Source: a virus
Strand: one strand, 5' to 3'
IMG/VR virus record: IMGVR_UViG_3300043640_000164
Span: 1-57,822 of that record
DNA: 57,822 bases
Shown here: piece after piece, positions 7,292-15,497 of the stretch
Numbering within the stretch: the first letter of the stretch is position 1
Layout of the letters: each line of letters begins with the position of its first letter
Translations under genes and position numbers: made by a program
The notes under the pieces: model-generated
Database searches by the model: none
What the model saw: the letters and a program-made list of their open reading frames with translations, nothing else
Told to the model about the DNA's origin: nothing

Positions 7292-7398
7292 CTGAGGTCG
7301 GGTGCCTGCCCGGGCCCGGCGGACAGACGTTCTAGTGGTACATCAAGTCCCGGGAGCCCTAGTGCCGCATGGGTTCAGCGGGGCCGCGCCCGGTAGGT

Positions 7399-7440
7399 GA
7401 CCTAAATGGGCGCCGCTATTGGGCGCGGCCCATTTAGGTC
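7399..7440. promoter_or_regulatory. 13-bp-arm inverted repeat (operator candidate)
   Basis: The arms gacctaaatgggc (7399-7411) and gcccatttaggtc (7428-7440) are perfect inverted complements separated by 16 nt. The element lies immediately before a TATGAT hexamer (7444-7449) and 88 nt before the lipoprotein start. A related half-site (tatttgggtc, 8 of 10 matching one arm) lies in the divergent region at 20824-20833. It could be an operator for the phage repressor, or a terminator for the upstream block. Confidence 0.6.
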
Positions 7441-7449
7441 GGCTATGAT
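7419..7449 (+). promoter_or_regulatory. Putative promoter of the lipoprotein gene
   Basis: A TATGAT -10-like hexamer at 7444-7449 with a weak TTGGGC at 7419-7424 (19-nt spacer). The -35 overlaps the right half of the inverted repeat, the usual geometry for repression. The leader to the ATG at 7528 would be about 70 nt. Apart from these sites the 7292-7527 gap shows nothing I can name. Confidence 0.45.
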
Positions 7450-7527
7450 CCCTCCAGATCGCGCCCCCGGGACCAACGGGGCGCCGCTTCAGCCCTGACC
7501 GCACACGACCGATTCAAGGATCAAACC

Positions 7528-7965
7528 ATGAAGACCACCACCACTGCCACCGTAGCTCTCGCTCTCGCCTTCGCGTTCGCCCTGTCCGGGTGCGCGCAGG
7601 CCGCGCCGGACATCACCCCCGGCCCCGCGCAAAACAACCCGCCCGCGGAACCGCAGCTGCCCGCGATGACCACGGCGACCGCCGGTCCTGCCGACGCTCA
7701 CCCGCCGGCAGACCCCAACCAGTACGTCTCTCCGTTCAGCGCGACTCCAGGCGAGGCGCAGTACAGCCCGCCCGCGGACGGCGGCACGGTCAACCCCGCC
7801 GCCGACGACGCGCCACGCCCGGCAGACCCGCATGTAGCGGTCGTCGCCATGCCGCGCGCGACTGTTGCGAGAGCCGCGCCAAAGGCCAAGCCGAAGCGCC
7901 ACGCCAAGCCCAAGCACACGGCCCGCCGCCGCACGATCATCACCAAGAAGAGCGCGGCTCGATGA
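7528..7965 (+). CDS. Secreted lipoprotein
   Basis: A 145-aa protein with a clear type II signal peptide: MKTTTT start, hydrophobic core, and lipobox LSGC with Cys22. The mature part is alanine/proline-rich and low in complexity, and ends in a lysine/arginine-rich tail, typical of surface-exposed flexible linkers that reach into the cell wall. Because it has a separate regulated-looking promoter next to the integrase region, it may be made in the lysogen. Superinfection exclusion or surface conversion are possible roles, by analogy with other prophage lipoproteins only. Confidence 0.75.
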   Translation: MKTTTTATVALALAFAFALSGCAQAAPDITPGPAQNNPPAEPQLPAMTTATAGPADAHPPADPNQYVSPFSATPGEAQYSPPADGGTVNPAADDAPRPADPHVAVVAMPRATVARAAPKAKPKRHAKPKHTARRRTIITKKSAAR

Positions 7966-8252
7966 ACAGAGACCGGGAGGACGAGCCGACGCACGAACAC
8001 GTCCGCGTCACGGACATCATCGGACACGTCGACCCGCGCGCGGACCACCGCGGCGGAGGCGGCTGGTATGCCACGTCGGCGGTTGTCACGCTCAGCCGGT
8101 TCACGGGCGGCAAGTACAAGGTCATCAACGGCATGGCCAAGACGACCCGTCCCGCAAGCGTCGAGTTCATCGAGGCCGACGTGTATCGCGGCCTTGACCC
8201 CGCCGCCGAGGTGCGGCTGTACCTCAAGCTCAACGGAAAGGCGGGACGATGA
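7962..8252 (+). CDS. Hypothetical protein
   Basis: A 96-aa protein with an acidic, histidine-containing N terminus and a strand-rich core (WYATSAVVTLSRF, then VEFIEADVY). ATGA overlaps couple it to the lipoprotein and to the next gene. I recognise no family. Confidence 0.6.
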   Translation: MNRDREDEPTHEHVRVTDIIGHVDPRADHRGGGGWYATSAVVTLSRFTGGKYKVINGMAKTTRPASVEFIEADVYRGLDPAAEVRLYLKLNGKAGR

Positions 8253-8758
8253 GGCTCACCGGTATCGACCCGCACGCACTGCTGCTCTGGGCACAGGAGG
8301 CGTACGAGCACACCGCGCCTGGCGAGACCGTGGACCTGCACGTCCTCCCTACCCATTGGGAGCTGCGCGCGATCGACACCAAGTCCCTGATCATCGAGCC
8401 GGAGGCCGCGCCGGTGAACGCGCCGGTGAACGCGCGCGCCGAGACGCCCGCGCCGGTCGGCGTGCGCGCCCGAAGGGCGCCCGCGCAAGATGACGCTGTT
8501 GATCTCGGCCCGGCCCGGTTCACGCACGACTGTGATCACTGCGTGTACCTCGGACGGTGGCGCGGCCAAGACACCTACTGGTGCCCGCAGGGTGGCATGT
8601 CCACGATCGTGCTGCGATGGGGGCACGCCGGCCCCGAGTACGAGTCCGGCACTCATCTCGCAGGGGGCCTGCCCAACGTCCTGCGCTACCGCGCGCTCGT
8701 CGCCGAGGCCGGCCTACCCCTGGATGCTTCGACCGGAACGGAACCGCGCGATGTCTGA
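8249..8758 (+). CDS. Zinc-binding hypothetical protein
   Basis: A 169-aa protein with an N-terminal helical part, an alanine/proline linker (about residues 52-80), and a C-terminal domain carrying HDCDHCVYLGR (Cys95, Cys98) and DTYWCPQGG (Cys112). This pattern is common in small zinc proteins of phages and actinobacteria. The C terminus carries the STGTE-coding intercistronic motif. Function is unknown. Confidence 0.7.
   Translation: MRLTGIDPHALLLWAQEAYEHTAPGETVDLHVLPTHWELRAIDTKSLIIEPEAAPVNAPVNARAETPAPVGVRARRAPAQDDAVDLGPARFTHDCDHCVYLGRWRGQDTYWCPQGGMSTIVLRWGHAGPEYESGTHLAGGLPNVLRYRALVAEAGLPLDASTGTEPRDV
8729..8742 (+). promoter_or_regulatory. Intercistronic repeat motif before a start codon
   Basis: A second exact copy of the 14-mer tcgaccggaacgga, here 8 nt before the ATG at 8751. 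See the copy at 2142-2155. The element is read as STGTE in the upstream protein. Confidence 0.5.
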
Positions 8759-9245
8759 GCTGAGCGGCGGGCCGTGCTACTGCACGCGCGGCGTGAATAC
8801 GCACAACTGCCCGATCCACCGGAACGATGATGACCTGCTGGCGGCGGTGGCGAGGCGACGCTCGGACCCGGCGTTCAAGGCCCGCTTGGAGCGCATCCTC
8901 TCGGAGGAGAAGGCCATCCTCGATCGCCTCGCGCAGTCGGATGACGCCTCTGCTTCGAGCCGAGCGCAGGCGGCTCCCGCGTCGGGCCAGGAGCGAGGCG
9001 ACCAGCACGAGGGCGGTGACAAGGACGTGGACACCGACTGGGCTGAGTACGCCTTGCGTCAGCGCGTGCACGACTCTCGCGACAAGCAGCGGCAAGGCAC
9101 CGTCATTGCCATCTATCACCACTATCACCGCTACGGCGTCAACTGGGACGTCGGTGGCATCCGGGAGGGGATGCCCATGTTGATGCGCCCCGTCCTCGAC
9201 TCCGCGGGCGCGCCCGTCTTTCTGCCGAAGAAGGATGAGTCGTGA
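8751..9245 (+). CDS. Hypothetical protein upstream of integrase
   Basis: A 164-aa protein whose N terminus carries a cysteine cluster (CYC near residue 9 and NCPIH near residue 19, a common phage zinc motif). A charged helical middle and a tyrosine/histidine-rich segment (YHHYHRYGVNWDVGG) follow. It overlaps the preceding gene by 8 nt and the integrase start by GTGA, so integrase translation depends on it. Confidence 0.65.
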   Translation: MSELSGGPCYCTRGVNTHNCPIHRNDDDLLAAVARRRSDPAFKARLERILSEEKAILDRLAQSDDASASSRAQAAPASGQERGDQHEGGDKDVDTDWAEYALRQRVHDSRDKQRQGTVIAIYHHYHRYGVNWDVGGIREGMPMLMRPVLDSAGAPVFLPKKDES

Positions 9246-10783
9246 GCAAGCGCAACGCCATCGTCAAGCGCGGACCATCGGGCTTGGAGACCACGCCTCC
9301 GAAGGTCAAGCCCAGCGGCAAGACGTACGACATGGTCATCCGTGTCTCGCGTCGCGCCGGCCGCAAGGGCAGTACGTTCATCTCGCCCAAAGAGCAACGG
9401 GCGAAGTGCATCGCCTGGATTGAGGCCAACGGCCACACCCTGGGCCTGGACCACGACGAGACCGATTCCGTGTCCGGCAAGACGACCGACCGCGTAGGGC
9501 TCAAGTACGCCATCGAACGTGCGGTCGCCGGAGAGACCTCGGGCATCGTCGTGGCCAAGCTCGACCGGTTCTCGCGCAACGTGTCGTCCGGGCTGGCGGC
9601 CATCAAGCAGTTGGAGGACGCCGGCAAGGATCTCATCGCCGTCTCAGAGGGGATGACCGGCGGCGCCGAGGAGCGCACGAACCCCACCGCCAAGCTCATG
9701 CGGACGCTGTTCCTCGCCTTGGCCGAGTGGCAGTGGGACTCGTTTCAAGAAACCTGGAGCACGTCGCGCGAGAACCACATCGACCGCGGGGTTCACGCGG
9801 GCGTGCCGTTCGGCTACATGCGCGCCGAGTCGGGGACGCCGCTAATCATCGACGCGGAGGCAGCGCCCTACGTGCTGGCCATCTTCGTCCGCCGCGCCGC
9901 CGGGGAGTCCACGCCGTCGATCGCCCGCTGGCTGAACGACCTCGGGGTTCACACGGCGACGGGCGCACAGTGGACCGCGCAGCGCATCGTCCAGGTGATC
10001 AAGTCACGGACCTACGTCGGCGAGGCACGGTCGGGCAAAGACCTTGTCAACCCAGCAGCGCATCCAGCGATCGTCACTGAGATGCAGTGGGTGAACGCCA
10101 ACGCGGCGGGCACGTCGACCAACGACCGGCGCGTGAACGGGGCCTACCTCTTGCGCGGCGTCGTGCGGTGCACCAGCTGCGGAAGCAAGATGGCCGGGCT
10201 GACCGACCGCGGCCGTCGCTACCGCTGCCGCCGAACCTTCAGCTGGGGAACATGCCCGGCGCCGGCCAGCGTCACGGCAGACGAGGTGGAGAAGTACGTC
10301 ACCGCCGAGTTCTTCAAGCGGTACGTCCACGTCACCGTTGCCGGCGGCGGCGATGACGTCGGGCGCCTCAGCGCCGCCGAGGACGAGTTGGCCACGGCGC
10401 TGGAAGACCTACGTCGCTACCGCGACAACACGGTGGTGCGAGACGCGTTGGAGGAGGCCGGAGAAGGCCTCTTCGAGGAGGGCGTGACCGAGCGGGCCAA
10501 CCGCGTCAAGGCGGCTCGCGTCGCTCTTGGAACGATCAAGGCGCAGGCGACGGGCCTGCTCGTGCCCGATGACTTGGAAGACAACTGGGACACGTTGGAG
10601 ATCAACGACCGCCGAGAGCTAGTCGCCGCAGGGTTCGACGCTGTCATGGTCAAGCCCCCGGGCCGCAACCGCTGGGAGACGTCGCCCATCAGCGAGCGTG
10701 TCCGCGTCTTCGGGCGAGGCGAGGCGCCGGACGACCTGCCCGGGAAGGGTGGAGGTCGACTGATGCGCCCGGTCAACTTTTGA
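9242..10783 (+). CDS. int: Large serine recombinase (phage integrase)
   Basis: A 513-aa site-specific recombinase that would integrate and excise the phage. The N-terminal resolvase domain has the catalytic serine at about residue 36 (VIRVSRR) and the conserved KLDRFSRN arginines at 106-113. The recombinase domain follows (GVPFGYMR, then an SIARWLN helix-turn-helix near 225-260). The zinc ribbon has Cys310, Cys313, Cys329 and Cys338, with a coiled coil downstream (about 365-430). Its length matches large serine integrases. The GTG start overlaps the upstream TGA. The gene ends facing the cytosine methyltransferase; the 98-bp gap is the natural place for attP. Confidence 0.95.
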   Translation: MSKRNAIVKRGPSGLETTPPKVKPSGKTYDMVIRVSRRAGRKGSTFISPKEQRAKCIAWIEANGHTLGLDHDETDSVSGKTTDRVGLKYAIERAVAGETSGIVVAKLDRFSRNVSSGLAAIKQLEDAGKDLIAVSEGMTGGAEERTNPTAKLMRTLFLALAEWQWDSFQETWSTSRENHIDRGVHAGVPFGYMRAESGTPLIIDAEAAPYVLAIFVRRAAGESTPSIARWLNDLGVHTATGAQWTAQRIVQVIKSRTYVGEARSGKDLVNPAAHPAIVTEMQWVNANAAGTSTNDRRVNGAYLLRGVVRCTSCGSKMAGLTDRGRRYRCRRTFSWGTCPAPASVTADEVEKYVTAEFFKRYVHVTVAGGGDDVGRLSAAEDELATALEDLRRYRDNTVVRDALEEAGEGLFEEGVTERANRVKAARVALGTIKAQATGLLVPDDLEDNWDTLEINDRRELVAAGFDAVMVKPPGRNRWETSPISERVRVFGRGEAPDDLPGKGGGRLMRPVNF

Positions 10784-10881
10784 CCAGCGCGTTCCGGGGT
10801 GGCGGCGCTCCAGGATCCGGGCGTAGGCCTCGGCCACTGCGTCGGCGCCGCTGATGTTGCGATGAGGTCGCATACCGAGTC
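10784..10881. other. Candidate attP region beside integrase
   Basis: A 98-bp gap between the convergent integrase and methyltransferase genes. Serine integrases usually keep attP next to their own gene, and no other gap adjoins this one. A short imperfect inverted repeat (GCGGCGC near 10802 and GCGCCGC near 10846) flanks about 40 bp, a plausible attP geometry, but the core dinucleotide cannot be seen from one sequence. Confidence 0.4.
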
Positions 10882-12237
10882 CTAGTCCTTCCCGACGCGC
10901 GGCACATACGTGCCGCGCGTCTTGCGTTCGATGAGACCCAGCGCGACGAGACGACTGAGCGCCGCGCTGGGGTCGGCGAAGAACCGGCACGCGTCGCGCG
11001 TGCTGATCTGCCCGTACTGCTGAATGGATCGCAGGAGATCCCTCTGGCGCTCGGTGAGTCGCTTCGGAACTGTGATGGGCAGGGACACCCACGTCCCATC
11101 GATCGTGCCTTGCAGGGGGCTCCTCGGCAGCATGGGGACCACCTCCGGTTCAGGTTCGGGTTCAGGACGCGTCACGGCGCACAGGACCACGGTGGCGAGG
11201 TCGGGCGGCACCGCGTTGCCGACCTGCTGGAACTGGCTGGTCCGGCTGCCCCGCCACGGGTAGTCGGCGGGGAAGGTCTGAAGCAGCGAGGCCTCGGCCA
11301 CGGTGAGGTTGATGTGACCGTTGACCTGCCTGCCGGCCACCGCGCCGTGAGTACCACCCACCGTGGGGGGCAGGCGCAGCCGCGTCCACGAGCGCGCTTT
11401 GCCCGAAAGGGCAAGCGCCGGACGGCTGGTAGGCCGCAGGTCGCGCGCGCGGTACTCGATGCCCTCGATAGCGATCGTCGTCGCCCCCCCCCTCGGACCG
11501 GTCTCCGCGCGACGCGGGAACCCCACCAGGGCATCAGGCCACCCGAGCGCATCGGCCATGCTGATCCACGGCGCCACACCCGAGTCCAGTCGGGCCGGCG
11601 AACGTGTGTGGTAGGCCGAGTGCGTCGGCGTCGGCGTGGCAACCGGTCCGGCAAGGGAGGCCATCAGGAACGCGCGACGACGGGTCTGAGGCACTCCGTA
11701 CTGCTCAGCGTGCAAGCACCCGGTCCAGACGTGGTAGCCGACCTGACGCAACAGCGGCGCGCAGAACTCCCAGAAGGCAAGCACCGGCGGCACCTGTTCC
11801 CAGGCCAGCCACGTCGGCCGAAGCGCGAGCGCCCAACGCAGCGGTTCGACCACGAGAATGGACCGCGCGTCGTTGAGGTGCGCCTGCGCCCAGGGGCGCA
11901 GATCGTCGCCCGCGGCGAGGCCGAGAGCCACATGCTGGCAGACCTCCACGTCGGCACCTCGCCCAAGACCCTTGCCGCCGGCGGAGAAAGCCTGGCATGG
12001 GGGCGACGCCATCATCCCGACGACGCGCACCGTCCAGGTCGCCAGCTGCACCGCGGCGACGTCGCACTGCTCGGTGAGTAAGCCCGCGGCGTGCCGGGTG
12101 GCGCACGCCGCGTCGTCAAGCTCGTAGCCGACCGGGCTCATGCCCAAGCGGCGCGCGGCCACGTCCCACCCGCCGGCACCGGCGAACAGGTCAACGAACA
12201 CTTCGTCGGGGCGTGGCCGGCGCCGAGGGCAGCTCAT
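10882..12237 (-). CDS. Cytosine-C5 DNA methyltransferase with C-terminal winged helix
   Basis: A 451-aa DNA methyltransferase that adds a methyl group to carbon 5 of cytosine. Motif I is DLFAGAGG (16-23), motif IV SPPCQAFS with catalytic Cys81, motif VI EQVPP (147-151, where ENV is usual), motif VIII QTRRR (184-188), and motif X QVGNAVPP (338-345). After residue about 385 there is an extra winged-helix domain (RLTERQRDLLRSIQQYG, then SAALSRLVALGLIERK), an uncommon fusion. It is the last gene of the leftward replication block and starts on the upstream TGA (ATGA). It may protect phage DNA from host restriction or control phage promoters. Confidence 0.9.
   Translation of the reverse strand: MSCPRRRPRPDEVFVDLFAGAGGWDVAARRLGMSPVGYELDDAACATRHAAGLLTEQCDVAAVQLATWTVRVVGMMASPPCQAFSAGGKGLGRGADVEVCQHVALGLAAGDDLRPWAQAHLNDARSILVVEPLRWALALRPTWLAWEQVPPVLAFWEFCAPLLRQVGYHVWTGCLHAEQYGVPQTRRRAFLMASLAGPVATPTPTHSAYHTRSPARLDSGVAPWISMADALGWPDALVGFPRRAETGPRGGATTIAIEGIEYRARDLRPTSRPALALSGKARSWTRLRLPPTVGGTHGAVAGRQVNGHINLTVAEASLLQTFPADYPWRGSRTSQFQQVGNAVPPDLATVVLCAVTRPEPEPEPEVVPMLPRSPLQGTIDGTWVSLPITVPKRLTERQRDLLRSIQQYGQISTRDACRFFADPSAALSRLVALGLIERKTRGTYVPRVGKD
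10894..10921. terminator. Perfect 12-bp hairpin inside the methyltransferase 3' end
   Basis: The arms 10894-10905 and 10910-10921 are perfectly complementary around the 4-nt loop atac, all within the last codons of the methyltransferase. Placed between two convergent genes, it is well suited as a bidirectional terminator, though neither side has a long T-run. Confidence 0.6.
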
Positions 12238-13019
12238 GCCGTGCCCGACCTCCAGACAGCAGGCGCGGCGGCGGTGGTCGTGCTGCCCGCCGCCCAGGTG
12301 TTCATCGTGTACGTGTATGCAGCCTGCTGCATAATCGTCGTGAATTCGGGCGCGGGTGGCCGTACGCCGGGCGGTAGGGATGCGCCGTGACGCTGGGCCT
12401 CTGCCGCAATGACATCGTGCGGGACCATCGGCACGCCGTAGCGCTGCGCAGTTCGTTTCACCACCGGGTCAAACCCGAGCGGAAGGAACGCCGCGTTCGG
12501 CGTGGTCAACGCCGTCACGCACGCCTTCTGGGCACGGATCCCGTCATAGTGGACTTCGATGTTGCCCCACATGGCCACGGCGCCCGAGATGAACCGCTCT
12601 CCCTCGATGGGCACGGGCGCCTCGGTCGGTGCGAACTTGGCGTAGAACCCGCACGTGCAACGGTGGGCAGGCGCCGAGTGCGTCGGCTTGTCATCGTCGT
12701 CCCTCGTATGCAGGGCCATCATCCACTGCTGGCCCGCGTCGCAATGGGCGACGTTGACGCCGGGCTGCCACGGCCGACAGTCGACGCTCACCGGGTGCAG
12801 CAGCCCGTCGTGCTCGCCCAGACGCCAGATTCGGTAGGCCACGACACACTCCGAGAAGGTCGGGGCCAGCGGCTCGGGCGGCGGCACGGGGACCTTGTGG
12901 AAGTCGATCGACGTTGCGGGCAGCCGGTATCGGGCGGCGGTCCGGGACTTCGCTTCGCGGCGCTGCTCCTCAGCCTCGATCACGTTGCGCTGCCACTTGC
13001 GACGCGCCGGACTGCTCAT
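12234..13019 (-). CDS. Conserved actinophage-type hypothetical protein
   Basis: A 261-aa protein that starts at the ATG overlapping the upstream TGA. Recognisable blocks are YRIWRL (62-67), CRPWQPG (81-87), a CTCGFYA motif (121-127), and WGNIEVHYDGIRAQKA (151-166), in the order found in a widespread but uncharacterised family of actinophage and actinobacterial proteins. The C-C-G motif suggests a structural metal site. It is coupled to the methyltransferase by ATGA. Confidence 0.7.
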   Translation of the reverse strand: MSSPARRKWQRNVIEAEEQRREAKSRTAARYRLPATSIDFHKVPVPPPEPLAPTFSECVVAYRIWRLGEHDGLLHPVSVDCRPWQPGVNVAHCDAGQQWMMALHTRDDDDKPTHSAPAHRCTCGFYAKFAPTEAPVPIEGERFISGAVAMWGNIEVHYDGIRAQKACVTALTTPNAAFLPLGFDPVVKRTAQRYGVPMVPHDVIAAEAQRHGASLPPGVRPPAPEFTTIMQQAAYTYTMNTWAAGSTTTAAAPAVWRSGTA

Positions 13020-13147
13020 GCCGGCACCGGTTCGCGCTTGGCCGGGCTCGCCGGCGCGGGCGCGCTCGGCGCCTTGGCCGGCTGCGCGGGCGCCGGGATC
13101 TTCAGCGGCTCTACGTGGATGGTCTTGCTCGGTCCGTTCAGTCCCAT
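13016..13147 (-). CDS. Small proline/alanine-rich protein
   Basis: A 43-aa protein, lysine-rich and dominated by PAPA and PAK repeats, probably unstructured. It has a good ribosome binding site (AAAGGA about 10 nt upstream) after a 38-nt gap, and its stop overlaps the next ATG (ATGA). It may serve as a leader or a flexible tag protein. Confidence 0.55.
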   Translation of the reverse strand: MGLNGPSKTIHVEPLKIPAPAQPAKAPSAPAPASPAKREPVPA

Positions 13148-13185
13148 GATTGAACGTCCTTTCTTGTTGTTGGTGGTCTTCTGAA

Positions 13186-13506
13186 CTACGAAGGGTTGTC
13201 GGTGGCGATGCGCTGATCGAGCACGCCAATCACGGTCTCGACCGGATCGAGGTAGGCCGATCCCAGCCGGGTCACGGTGGCCTTCTGCACGTCAGGATTG
13301 GCCGCGTTGCCGGGCACGAGGACGATGGCTCCGACGACCACCGGCCACGGGCACTCGTACGTGTAGGCGTTGGTCCACACCCACATTCCCGAGCCGTGAC
13401 AGGCGGGGCAGGGCACCTGGCCGGTGATGATGCCGAGACCGTGGCATCGTGGGCACGGCTGGTCTGGCTCTACGTCCTGCACGCCGTGGACAACCTCGAT
13501 CCTCAT
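13186..13506 (-). CDS. DnaJ-type zinc-finger protein
   Basis: A 106-aa protein with two CxxCxGxG repeats (CPRCHGLG at 18-25 and CPACHGSG at 33-40), the zinc-binding pattern of DnaJ cysteine-rich domains. A strand-rich C-terminal half follows. There is no J domain. The ATG at 13506 overlaps the upstream stop. Small single-module zinc fingers like this are common in phages, where they may hold protein or nucleic acid partners. Confidence 0.7.
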   Translation of the reverse strand: MRIEVVHGVQDVEPDQPCPRCHGLGIITGQVPCPACHGSGMWVWTNAYTYECPWPVVVGAIVLVPGNAANPDVQKATVTRLGSAYLDPVETVIGVLDQRIATDNPS

Positions 13507-13790
13507 CGCCGCCACTCCAGCGCGTCGACCACAGCTGCCTTGACGCCCGCCAGCTGCTCGCCCGTGGGCTGACCGCTCACCGTTATGGCCAGCGCGATCG
13601 GCGCTGGCCGGTCTCCGATTAGGTCCGTCAGCCAGTCGCGGAGCGCGCGTGCCTGAAGTTCGGTGATCCACACCGCCGCGTCGTGGGTCTCGCCAGCTAT
13701 CGTCACGCAGGCCATGGCGGCGGGTCCCTCGTCAACCTCGAACTGCACGCGGTCGCCGTCGTTGTCGGTCCATCTCAGGGGTTGAAGCAT
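13503..13790 (-). CDS. Hypothetical protein
   Basis: A 95-aa protein, strand-rich at first (VQFEVDEG, AMACVTIAG), then a helix (LQARALRDWLTDLIG). ATGA couples it to the zinc-finger gene, and its start overlaps the ATPase stop by one base. No family is recognised. Its place directly behind the AAA ATPase hints at a replication accessory role. Confidence 0.65.
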   Translation of the reverse strand: MLQPLRWTDNDGDRVQFEVDEGPAAMACVTIAGETHDAAVWITELQARALRDWLTDLIGDRPAPIALAITVSGQPTGEQLAGVKAAVVDALEWRR

Positions 13791-15037
13791 CAGTCGTCCC
13801 TCTCGCCGAGCATCCGTTGCATGACCTCATAGGCCTCGGGGCTGCGATGGCCGTTGCCTTCGATCTCGTCGTCTGAGACCGGGCCGCTGCCGTTGGGCGT
13901 CCAGGTCGGGTCTTCCTCCCAGGGCGGCTTGGTCCCCTTGGCTCCGATCCACCAGACGCCGAACTTCGTCCCGGGCGCTTTGCGCTTGGCAAAGCCCTCG
14001 CTCGCCGACCGGTAGACCTTGAGCGAGCAGTGGGCCATCGCCGCCTTCTTGACGACGGTGCTCGGTAGCCAGGCGCCATCGAGTACGTCACGGATGAGCC
14101 CCTGGATCTCAGCCTGCTCCGAGCGCTCGTCCGGGGGCATGAGGAGGTCGCGCGCGGTCAGGTCCGTCTTGCCGGTGACGATCGTCCGGGATGTGGCGAT
14201 CGGCTCGTTGGCCCTGTTGCGGACCGTCGCGTCCTCGATCTCCACCTTCAAGGCGTGCTCGCCCGACTTCGCAAGGTTGGACTTCATGATGAGGAAGACC
14301 TTGTGGCTGCCGCGCGTACCTTCCTCGTCCGCGGGGTCGGAGCTGAACAGCGTCACCGAGCGGGCCATGGCCGTGAAGGCGGTGGACTCAATGACGCGGT
14401 CAAGCGGTTCGCCGCCCGCACCGTTCTTGTTGAGGTGGGTCACGCAGATCACGGCCGCGCCGGTCACCTCGGCCAGGGCCTTCAGGGGCGAGAGCGCCTG
14501 CCGCACCGACGCGTTGCGGTGGGTGTCGGTCGCCGCATCGAAGAAGCTGGAGATCGGATCGATGATGATGCACTTGACCGACCGCTTCGCCATCGCGCGA
14601 CGAAAGGCGGCGCCGTCCGAGGGCAGCGACAACGCGGCCTCGATCATCGAGCCCTCGTGGTCGGCCTCGCGGACGTCGAGGATGTTGATGCGCTTCAGGT
14701 CGGCGCCCACCGCCATGAGCCGCGGGGCGATCGTGTCGTTCGGGTCGTCCTCGGCGCTGACCATGACGACGTCGGCCGCGCCACGAAGGTCACTCGGATG
14801 AATGTCCCCGGTGGAGACACCGCCGGCCAGCATCGTCATCAGCTGCGACTTGCCCTGACCGGCGGGCCCGGCGACGACCGACAACTTGCCCAGCGGGAAG
14901 TACGGGCGCCAGAGCCACTTGATGGACTGGGCGTCGAGTTCGGATGCGGATCGCAGCAGTACGTCGCGAGCGCCGGGCGCGCGGCGCCTCGGGGGTGCGG
15001 CCTCCTCCAGGGGGATCCAGTCGCTCTCTGCGCTCAT
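13790..15037 (-). CDS. RepA-like AAA ATPase / helicase
   Basis: A 415-aa RecA-fold ATPase of the RepA/AAA_25 type, probably the replicative helicase or its loader. Walker A is GPAGQGKS (57-64), the catalytic acidic pair is AEDD (95-98), Walker B is CIIIDP (156-161), and THLNK (200-204) is the sensor-like motif. The start at 15037 is preferred because its ATG overlaps the upstream TGA; the longer frame is out of place. The C-terminal part (after about 300) resembles a winged-helix region and ends acidic. It follows the zinc-ribbon gene, an arrangement like a split primase-helicase. Confidence 0.85.
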   Translation of the reverse strand: MSAESDWIPLEEAAPPRRRAPGARDVLLRSASELDAQSIKWLWRPYFPLGKLSVVAGPAGQGKSQLMTMLAGGVSTGDIHPSDLRGAADVVMVSAEDDPNDTIAPRLMAVGADLKRINILDVREADHEGSMIEAALSLPSDGAAFRRAMAKRSVKCIIIDPISSFFDAATDTHRNASVRQALSPLKALAEVTGAAVICVTHLNKNGAGGEPLDRVIESTAFTAMARSVTLFSSDPADEEGTRGSHKVFLIMKSNLAKSGEHALKVEIEDATVRNRANEPIATSRTIVTGKTDLTARDLLMPPDERSEQAEIQGLIRDVLDGAWLPSTVVKKAAMAHCSLKVYRSASEGFAKRKAPGTKFGVWWIGAKGTKPPWEEDPTWTPNGSGPVSDDEIEGNGHRSPEAYEVMQRMLGERDD

Positions 15038-15315
15038 GCCGCCGCCGAGATTCTGGCCGGCGACGCCGACCGCAGAGCCGTGCCGATATCGCGCGAGGTG
15101 CAAGAGCCTTCGCAGGAATAGCGGACGCCACCGCCACCGAACTCCACCACCATGGAGGCCTTGATGTACTTCGTGCCGAACGGGGCCAGGCGCGCTGGAC
15201 ACAGCGGGCACGCCGAGCCAATCAGGTCCGGACCGCCGTAGACCACCGGCAGGCTGGCCGCCTGGAGTTGCCCGACGATTCGCTGGACACCGCTCGGTAG
15301 AGCCGTGACCGTCAC
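15034..15315 (-). CDS. Primase-type zinc-ribbon protein
   Basis: A 93-aa protein with Cys-x2-Cys (CPLC near residue 36) followed about 30 residues later by SCEGSC, plus a lysine-containing strand between them. The spacing resembles the CHC2 zinc ribbon of DNA primases. Lying directly upstream of the RecA-fold ATPase with ATGA coupling, it may supply the DNA-recognition half of a primase-helicase, but no TOPRIM domain is seen nearby. Confidence 0.55.
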   Translation of the reverse strand: MTVTALPSGVQRIVGQLQAASLPVVYGGPDLIGSACPLCPARLAPFGTKYIKASMVVEFGGGGVRYSCEGSCTSRDIGTALRSASPARISAAA

Positions 15316-15497
15316 GGCGAGGGCTGCCGAAAGGCGGGGTCAGAGGAGACGGCGGCGGCGACCTTGCGAAGGATCGACGCGGCAATGGGATCGTCATAGC
15401 TCCCGCTGGCGTGGAGCCCGACGACGGCACGCTCGGCTTCGACCAGCGTCAGTACAACGATGGGTCCGTGGTAGGCGGACCCGGGGCGGGGCTTCAT
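15312..15497 (-). CDS. Small hypothetical protein
   Basis: A 61-aa protein with one strand-rich half (GPIVVLTLVEAERAVVGLH) and one helix (AASILRKVAAAV). It is coupled to both neighbours by ATGA overlaps. Its start is preceded by taggacatcatc, the leftward ribosome-binding motif that recurs at other junctions. Confidence 0.55.
   Translation of the reverse strand: MKPRPGSAYHGPIVVLTLVEAERAVVGLHASGSYDDPIAASILRKVAAAVSSDPAFRQPSP

Noticed and set aside
10619-10870. A leftward frame that starts beyond the integrase end and runs back over its 3' part
   Set aside because: It overlaps the integrase coding region by 165 nt and shows no domain; it is better read as a shadow frame in the attP gap.
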